From positions 8,478 to 19,209 of the forward strand of contig PBXC01000017.1 in assembly GCA_002728335.1 (NCBI GenBank): a stretch of DNA of 10,732 nt, in the 5' to 3' direction. Each line of letters starts with the position of its first letter. Within the stretch, counting starts at the first letter, position 1. The translations under genes and the position numbers were made by a program. The stretch comes from Rhodobiaceae bacterium (GTDB taxonomy: Bacteria; Pseudomonadota; Alphaproteobacteria; MED-G09). The notes under the pieces are model-generated. The model made no database searches. It had not been told where the DNA came from and worked only from the letters and a program-made list of their open reading frames with translations. Positions 7,015 to 10,732 of this stretch are shown piece after piece.

Positions 7015-7176
7015 AAGATTCTTAGATACCAGAAATCCCCCTAAAATTTGGATTCATTGTAATACATCATTAAAAGAAAAAAAATAAATAAGTTATAAAA
7101 CATACTTAAATTGATTATTTTATAAAAATTTCGTTAAATATTTATTGAATATTTTTTATGATTTGGAGGTTTAAAG
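7015..7176. promoter_or_regulatory. Divergent control region between the Rieske and MAPEG operons
   Basis: This 162-bp very AT-rich spacer holds no gene. Leftward, TACAAT (7061-7056) is a possible -10 for the Rieske operon, without a clear -35. Rightward, TTGATT (7111-7116) and TTAAAT (7134-7139), 17 nt apart, form a weak sigma-70-like pair for the MAPEG operon. GGAGGT at 7165-7170 is the MAPEG ribosome binding site, 6 nt before its ATG. A homopurine A-rich run lies at 7071-7084. The promoter hexamers are suggestive only. Confidence 0.4.
7136..7154. repeat. AT-only inverted repeat upstream of the MAPEG operon
   Basis: Arms AAATATT (7136-7142) and AATATTT (7148-7154) are exact reverse complements around TATTG. 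The dyad overlaps the weak rightward -10 and would lie in the leader region. It faintly resembles the palindrome at 3137-3156. Composition alone could produce it. Confidence 0.25.
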
Positions 7177-7608
7177 ATGAATGACTTAATACTACAACCA
7201 GTAATTTTAATGGGCTTATTATCTTTTGTGATGATGCTATGGATGTATGCAACCAGAATTCCTGCTTCAAAAGAAATTGAAAAAAAAGGTGTAAATCTTC
7301 AAGATCTGTCTCATCCATCAAAACTTGGAGGAGTGTTTCCAAGTAAAGTCGAAAGAGTTGCGGACAATTATAACCATTTGTTCGAACAACCAACCGTATT
7401 TTATTCTATATCCTTTGTAATATGGGCGCTAAATATGACCGATAACACTTATTTAATATGTGCTTGGTTGTATTTCGTTGTTCGTTTAATCCATTCAGTG
7501 TTTCAAGCAACTTTAAATCTTGTTTGGGTAAGATTCGCACTATTTATATTTAGCTGGTTTATATTAGCATTGATGATTTTAAAACTTATCTTTAATGTAT
7601 TTATCTAA
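7177..7608 (+). CDS. MAPEG-family integral membrane protein (membrane glutathione-transferase type)
   Basis: This 143-residue protein has four predicted membrane helices: about residues 5-25, 72-88, 91-108 and 117-141. The diagnostic MAPEG stretch ERVADNYNHLFEQPTVFY (59-76) lies between helices 1 and 2, and Arg103 falls in helix 3. MAPEG proteins form membrane trimers that bind glutathione and conjugate or reduce hydrophobic electrophiles and peroxides, though many bacterial members have no proven activity. The start is secured by GGAGGT 6 nt upstream. The gene leads a four-gene operon with NTF2-fold, ABM-fold and quinohaemoprotein dehydrogenase genes, so a role in handling a lipophilic reactive intermediate of the same pathway is a reasonable inference. 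The family call is strong; glutathione dependence is untested. Confidence 0.88.
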   Translation: MNDLILQPVILMGLLSFVMMLWMYATRIPASKEIEKKGVNLQDLSHPSKLGGVFPSKVERVADNYNHLFEQPTVFYSISFVIWALNMTDNTYLICAWLYFVVRLIHSVFQATLNLVWVRFALFIFSWFILALMILKLIFNVFI

Positions 7609-7624
7609 TTAAAGGGAGTTATCG

Positions 7625-8137
7625 ATGTCAAATCTAGAAGAAAGATTAGAAAAATTAGAAGCACACGATGAAATAAGGTCATGCTTAACAAGATATTGTC
7701 GAGCATTAGATTGGGTTGATGAAGATTTATTAAAAACTTGTTTTGTTGAAGATGGTTATATTGATTATGGTTTTTATGCTGGTGATGCTAAAGGATTTAT
7801 TCCTGTAGTGATGGAAGTAGAAAGAAATGGTCATAGCTGGCATCTTCTTAGTAATGTGGCAATTGAAGTTAATGGTGATAAAGCTGAAGTAGAAAGCTAT
7901 GGCCTAACTGTAGGTGGCGATGTTGAAAATGGTCATATGCCAAATTTAAACATTTATTGTGGAAGATATCATGATGAATTTACAAAAACATCTGAGGGAT
8001 GGAAAATAAGTCGGCGCCTTTATATTCTTGATGCAAATTTTCCTGCAAACTCAGGAGACATAAATGAAGCATTGCAGGGTCTTTTTTCAGGTGTTGATCT
8101 TAGAACAAATAACGATAAATATAGAAAATTATATTAA
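7625..8137 (+). CDS. SnoaL-like/NTF2-fold protein, second and longer paralogue
   Basis: This 170-residue protein belongs to the nuclear-transport-factor-2-like/SnoaL_4 type. It starts with a short charged helix (LEERLEKLEAHDEIRS). The typical pocket segment RYCRALDWVDEDLLKTCFVEDGYIDYG (23-49) follows, with candidate acidic catalytic residues Asp29 and Asp32. Next come SWHLLSNVAIEVNGDKAEVES (71-91, His73) and a last strand GRYHDEFTK..GWKISRRLYILDANF. The C-terminal 30 residues extend past the core fold. Relatives are often found beside Rieske oxygenases and dehydrogenases in xenobiotic and steroid catabolic regions (general knowledge, not checked). AAAGGGAG sits 6 nt before the ATG. The gene is second in the MAPEG operon, 16 nt after the MAPEG stop. 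Isomerase, dehydratase or hydrolase are all possible; no specific reaction can be assigned. Confidence 0.83.
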   Translation: MSNLEERLEKLEAHDEIRSCLTRYCRALDWVDEDLLKTCFVEDGYIDYGFYAGDAKGFIPVVMEVERNGHSWHLLSNVAIEVNGDKAEVESYGLTVGGDVENGHMPNLNIYCGRYHDEFTKTSEGWKISRRLYILDANFPANSGDINEALQGLFSGVDLRTNNDKYRKLY

Positions 8138-8154
8138 TAAATTAGGAGATAAAA

Positions 8155-8568
8155 ATGTCCACACTGCTTGCACATATAAAGATTGTAGAAGGCCATGAAG
8201 AAAAATTTGAAAACATTTCGAGAGAACTTTACGAAAAAACACATTCAAACGAAGATTCAGTAATTCATTATGAATACTGGAGAGGTAGAGAAAAAGGTTC
8301 CTATTATACGCTTCTAGCATACCCAACATATTTAGATTTTTTAATTACACACCAAATAAGTGATCATCATGAAGCAGCTGCAGGAAATTATGGTGACATT
8401 ATTGCAGATATAGATCTAGAGTGGGTTGATCCAGTAGATGGTGCATCTAAATTAGGGCACACTGAAATGCAAGAGGTTCCAGATGATGCAACTGATCTGG
8501 CAAAGGAGTATGGTGATACTCATGCTGCAATAATTCAAGATTGGTGGTTAGCCTTAAGAAAAGCTTAA
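8155..8568 (+). CDS. ABM-fold protein with C-terminal extension
   Basis: This 137-residue protein starts with a dimeric alpha/beta-barrel (ABM) domain: first strand LLAHIKIVEGHEEKF, then SVIHYEYWRGREKGSYYTLLAYPTY (35-59), then DFLITHQISDHHEAA (61-75) with the His-rich segment usual near the pocket. Residues from about 90 to 137 form an acidic, helical-looking tail ending in DWWLALRKA, absent from the 100-residue ABM protein at 2803-3105. The ribosome binding site AGGAG is 6 nt before the ATG. The gene is third in the MAPEG operon, 17 nt after the NTF2-fold gene. Cofactor-free monooxygenase activity on a quinol-like intermediate is the usual guess for this fold but is not shown by the sequence. 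Confidence 0.78.
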   Translation: MSTLLAHIKIVEGHEEKFENISRELYEKTHSNEDSVIHYEYWRGREKGSYYTLLAYPTYLDFLITHQISDHHEAAAGNYGDIIADIDLEWVDPVDGASKLGHTEMQEVPDDATDLAKEYGDTHAAIIQDWWLALRKA

Positions 8569-8589
8569 CAAAAGATTCTGAGAAAACTT

Positions 8590-10440
8590 ATGATTTCCAA
8601 AAAAATTAAAATTATAATTCTATCTATAATTTTTAGTTTCAATCTATCAGCCGCACCAAGTTCTGAAAGTGATAGATCAATATTGTTGAGTAGTTCAAAT
8701 CAATCAAAATATGCAGAAATATTTAATAACAATTGTGTTAGCTGCCATAGTGGTGGTGTTCCAAGAGCCCCTCATTTAACAACTTTTCAGGTGATGTCTG
8801 CCGATTATATTTTAAGCACGTTAAATGGGGTAATGTCTTCACAAGCAGAAGGTTTAAGTGAAAAAGAAAAAATAGGTATATCTGAATATATTACTGGAGG
8901 AAAAGTTTCCGCAAGTATACCAGATCCTAATTTCTGCAAAGCAAATAATGGAACAATAAAATTAAGTAAAAATAATTCATACATGGAATGGGGTTATGAT
9001 AAAGAGAACTCTAGATATGCAAAATCAAATCTAAATTCCAACAATGCAAAGAATTTAAAGTTAAAATGGGTATTTGCATATCCCTCAGCTACCAGAGCTC
9101 GTTCACAACCTTCAGTTTCTGGAAACACAATCTTTGTTGGCGGGCAAAATCTTTATTTATATGCGTTAGATTTTGAGACAGGTTGTGTTAGATGGAGAAC
9201 AAAAGTCGATGGTGAAATACGATCTGCTCCTGCAATAAACTTCTCTAATAAAGGTAATTTTATATTTGTCGGTGATTATGAAGGAAATTTATATAAAATT
9301 GATCCCTACACTGGAGACAAGATTTGGACGAAATCTCTACGTTATCATCCAAGAGTTATACTAACAGGCTCAGTACGAGTAGATAATGGAATTATTTATG
9401 TACCTTTATCTTCGAGGGAGTGGGCAGATGGAGCAGACCCAGAGTACCAATGTTGTTCGTTTCGAGGTGGAATAATGGCGCTAAGTACGGATGATGGTAA
9501 TGCGTTATGGACTTCTTACTCTATACCGTTACCTCCTAAAGGAACGGGAAAATTGAATAATATGGGAATTGAAATATTAGCTCCTTCTGGAGTCCCTGTT
9601 TGGAATTCACCAACATTTGATACAACTAGAAATCTTATTTATTATGGAACCGGTGAAGCATATTCATCGCCAGCAGCAGAGACAAGTGACTCTGTAATAG
9701 CCATAGACAAAATTAGCGGAGATATCGAATGGGTATACCAGGCGGAAAGTGGTGATGCCTGGAATATGGGATGTTTTGTTGAAGCAGACGCAAATTGTCC
9801 TGAGGAGGATGGACCGGATTGGGATTTTGGCGCTTCAGTTGTGTTAGCAAATATTGATGGTAAGGATGTTTTGTTTGCTGGAAGAAAATCAGGGCATGTA
9901 TATGGTCTTGACCCTGATAACAAGGGTAAACCTTTATGGATCAAAAGAATTGGAAAAGGTGGATTTGCTGGGGGAATTCATTGGGGTATGGCAACTGATA
10001 ATAAAAGTATCTTTGCAGCTGTCGCAGATACAAATTTTATTAATAAATTCCCTGGTCCTGCAACACCTGGAATTTATTCTCTAGATGGATTATCTGGAAA
10101 ACTTAATTGGAAATTTACCCCAATTGATAGATGTTCAGAAGACTCAAAACCTGCATGCGATGTTGGAATTTCGGCCGCACTAACAACTACAAATGACCTA
10201 GTAATCGGAGGAGGTTTTGATGGCTGGGTATATGTTTTAGATAAAAATACCGGTGAACTTTTATGGGAATATAATACAAATATTAATTTCACAGAAATGG
10301 CTGGTATAGAAGCCAATGGTGGATCAATTGAGTCTGATGGACCTGTAATAGTTAGCAATAATTTATTAATTAATTCTGGGTATCAATATGGTGGTAGACT
10401 TGGAGGTAATGTTTTATTAAATTTTGAAATTTCAGAATAA
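8590..10440 (+). CDS. Exported PQQ-dependent quinohaemoprotein dehydrogenase, polyvinyl-alcohol-dehydrogenase-like
   Basis: This 616-residue periplasmic enzyme is expected to oxidise an alcohol with PQQ and pass electrons to its own heme c. A signal peptide (basic start, hydrophobic core about 7-20, cleavage near Ala21-Ala22) is followed by a cytochrome c domain with CVSCH (49-53); Met82 is a likely axial ligand. Then comes a beta-propeller of PQQ-type blades (for example LYALDFETGCVRWRT, LYKIDPYTGDKIWTK, VYVLDKNTGELLWEY). The vicinal Cys288-Cys289 in QCCSFRGG matches the disulfide ring that caps PQQ, and Lys433 in GRKSGHVYGLD matches the PQQ-contacting Lys of methanol dehydrogenase. Asp410/Asp412 in DWDFGAS are candidate catalytic or metal residues. 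Heme-first order and CC-FRG favour the polyvinyl-alcohol-dehydrogenase group over methanol dehydrogenase. It is last in the MAPEG operon, 21 nt downstream, with a weak GAGA ribosome site. The true substrate is unknown. Confidence 0.92.
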   Translation: MISKKIKIIILSIIFSFNLSAAPSSESDRSILLSSSNQSKYAEIFNNNCVSCHSGGVPRAPHLTTFQVMSADYILSTLNGVMSSQAEGLSEKEKIGISEYITGGKVSASIPDPNFCKANNGTIKLSKNNSYMEWGYDKENSRYAKSNLNSNNAKNLKLKWVFAYPSATRARSQPSVSGNTIFVGGQNLYLYALDFETGCVRWRTKVDGEIRSAPAINFSNKGNFIFVGDYEGNLYKIDPYTGDKIWTKSLRYHPRVILTGSVRVDNGIIYVPLSSREWADGADPEYQCCSFRGGIMALSTDDGNALWTSYSIPLPPKGTGKLNNMGIEILAPSGVPVWNSPTFDTTRNLIYYGTGEAYSSPAAETSDSVIAIDKISGDIEWVYQAESGDAWNMGCFVEADANCPEEDGPDWDFGASVVLANIDGKDVLFAGRKSGHVYGLDPDNKGKPLWIKRIGKGGFAGGIHWGMATDNKSIFAAVADTNFINKFPGPATPGIYSLDGLSGKLNWKFTPIDRCSEDSKPACDVGISAALTTTNDLVIGGGFDGWVYVLDKNTGELLWEYNTNINFTEMAGIEANGGSIESDGPVIVSNNLLINSGYQYGGRLGGNVLLNFEISE

Positions 10441-10451
10441 CATATATAAAA

Positions 10452-10732
10452 CTAATTTTTTTTGTAAACTAGGCATGTTCCTTTAAAGGTGAGTATATCA
10501 AGTTCATCTTTTCTTTTAAGGCCATGATCAAAAATTACCACACCTCTTTCACTGGATGTTGTTTCACTCTTTGATAAACATTTTGACCATACATAAACTT
10601 GGTCATTAGGTCTAAGTGGGTTCTGCCACCTCACATTTTCCCAGCCAATACCACATACAAACTTAATATCACCATTTGCATCATGATCAAGCAATCGCCA
10701 AATTGCTGCAACATGAATTCCACTTGCTATTA
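10452..10732 (-). CDS. MaoC-like hotdog-fold dehydratase/hydratase, C-terminal part only
   Basis: The reading frame stays open to the right edge of the window, so this is the 3' part of a longer gene. About 93 residues are visible, beginning IASGIHVAAIWRLL, then GIGWENVRWQNPLRPNDQVYV, then SKSETTSSERGVVIF, and ending in a short basic tail. The ASG-H helix start, the GWENVRWQNPLRPNDQ turn and the SxS-x-RG strand are typical of MaoC-like hydratases, which add water to enoyl-CoA or related thioesters. The catalytic Asp/His dyad should lie N-terminal to the visible part. An internal TTG at 10694 is not a credible start. The gene converges on the quinohaemoprotein dehydrogenase with an 11-nt gap. 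A link to the same pathway is plausible but unproven. Confidence 0.78.
   Translation of the reverse strand, partial: IASGIHVAAIWRLLDHDANGDIKFVCGIGWENVRWQNPLRPNDQVYVWSKCLSKSETTSSERGVVIFDHGLKRKDELDILTFKGTCLVYKKN

Noticed and set aside
7071..7084. A-rich run in the 7015-7176 spacer as an UP element or origin-like feature
   Set aside because: It is a simple homopolymer-like stretch in AT-rich DNA, with no accompanying repeats or boxes.
7142..7393. Leftward 83-residue open frame across the MAPEG gene
   Set aside because: It lies antisense to a well-supported MAPEG gene with a strong ribosome site, and its composition (Leu/Gln-rich) is typical of a shadow frame.
9642..9944. Leftward 100-residue open frame inside the PQQ dehydrogenase gene
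   Set aside because: It is fully antisense to conserved propeller blades, has no ribosome binding site of note and resembles no family.
10455..10463. T-run after the PQQ dehydrogenase as an intrinsic terminator
   Set aside because: The preceding bases are A/T only and do not form a stable stem. The run also falls within the coding end of the convergent MaoC-like gene (Lys-Lys-Asn-stop).

Overview
The window is AT-rich (about two-thirds A+T by eye), tightly packed, and carries no RNA genes, mobile elements, CRISPR arrays or long non-coding stretches. This fits a streamlined, probably marine, proteobacterium. The taxon cannot be named from the sequence, and base composition looks uniform, so nothing points to recent transfer.

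Layout, left to right. (1) 7-1251 (+) is an acyltransferase (E2) of a 2-oxoacid/acetoin-type dehydrogenase complex; its E1 partners would lie upstream, outside the window. (2) 1248-3105 (-) is a two-gene operon: a small antibiotic-biosynthesis-monooxygenase (ABM) fold protein, then an acyl-CoA synthetase, joined by an 8-nt overlap. (3) A 92-bp divergent control region holds a perfect 8+8 inverted repeat and a consensus -10. (4) 3198-4784 (+) is a second acyl-CoA synthetase, starting at GTG. (5) 4788-7014 (-) is a three-gene operon: Rieske non-heme iron oxygenase alpha subunit, VOC/glyoxalase-fold protein, and SnoaL/NTF2-fold protein. (6) A 162-bp divergent region follows. (7) 7177-10440 (+) is a four-gene operon: MAPEG membrane protein, a second NTF2-fold protein, a second ABM protein, and an exported quinohaemoprotein (PQQ plus heme c) dehydrogenase of the polyvinyl-alcohol-dehydrogenase type. 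(8) 10452-10732 (-) is the 3' part of a MaoC-like hotdog-fold dehydratase, cut by the window edge.

Together the genes look like a catabolic island. A Rieske oxygenase and a periplasmic quinohaemoprotein dehydrogenase could oxidise a substrate. VOC-, NTF2-, ABM- and MAPEG-fold proteins could process intermediates (ring cleavage, isomerisation, quinol oxidation, thiol conjugation). Two acyl-CoA ligases, a MaoC-like hydratase and an E2 component could carry products into acyl-CoA metabolism. The substrate is not evident; an aromatic, terpenoid or polyether-like alcohol is a guess. The window has no regulator, ferredoxin, reductase, PQQ synthesis gene or transporter, so the pathway must draw on genes elsewhere.
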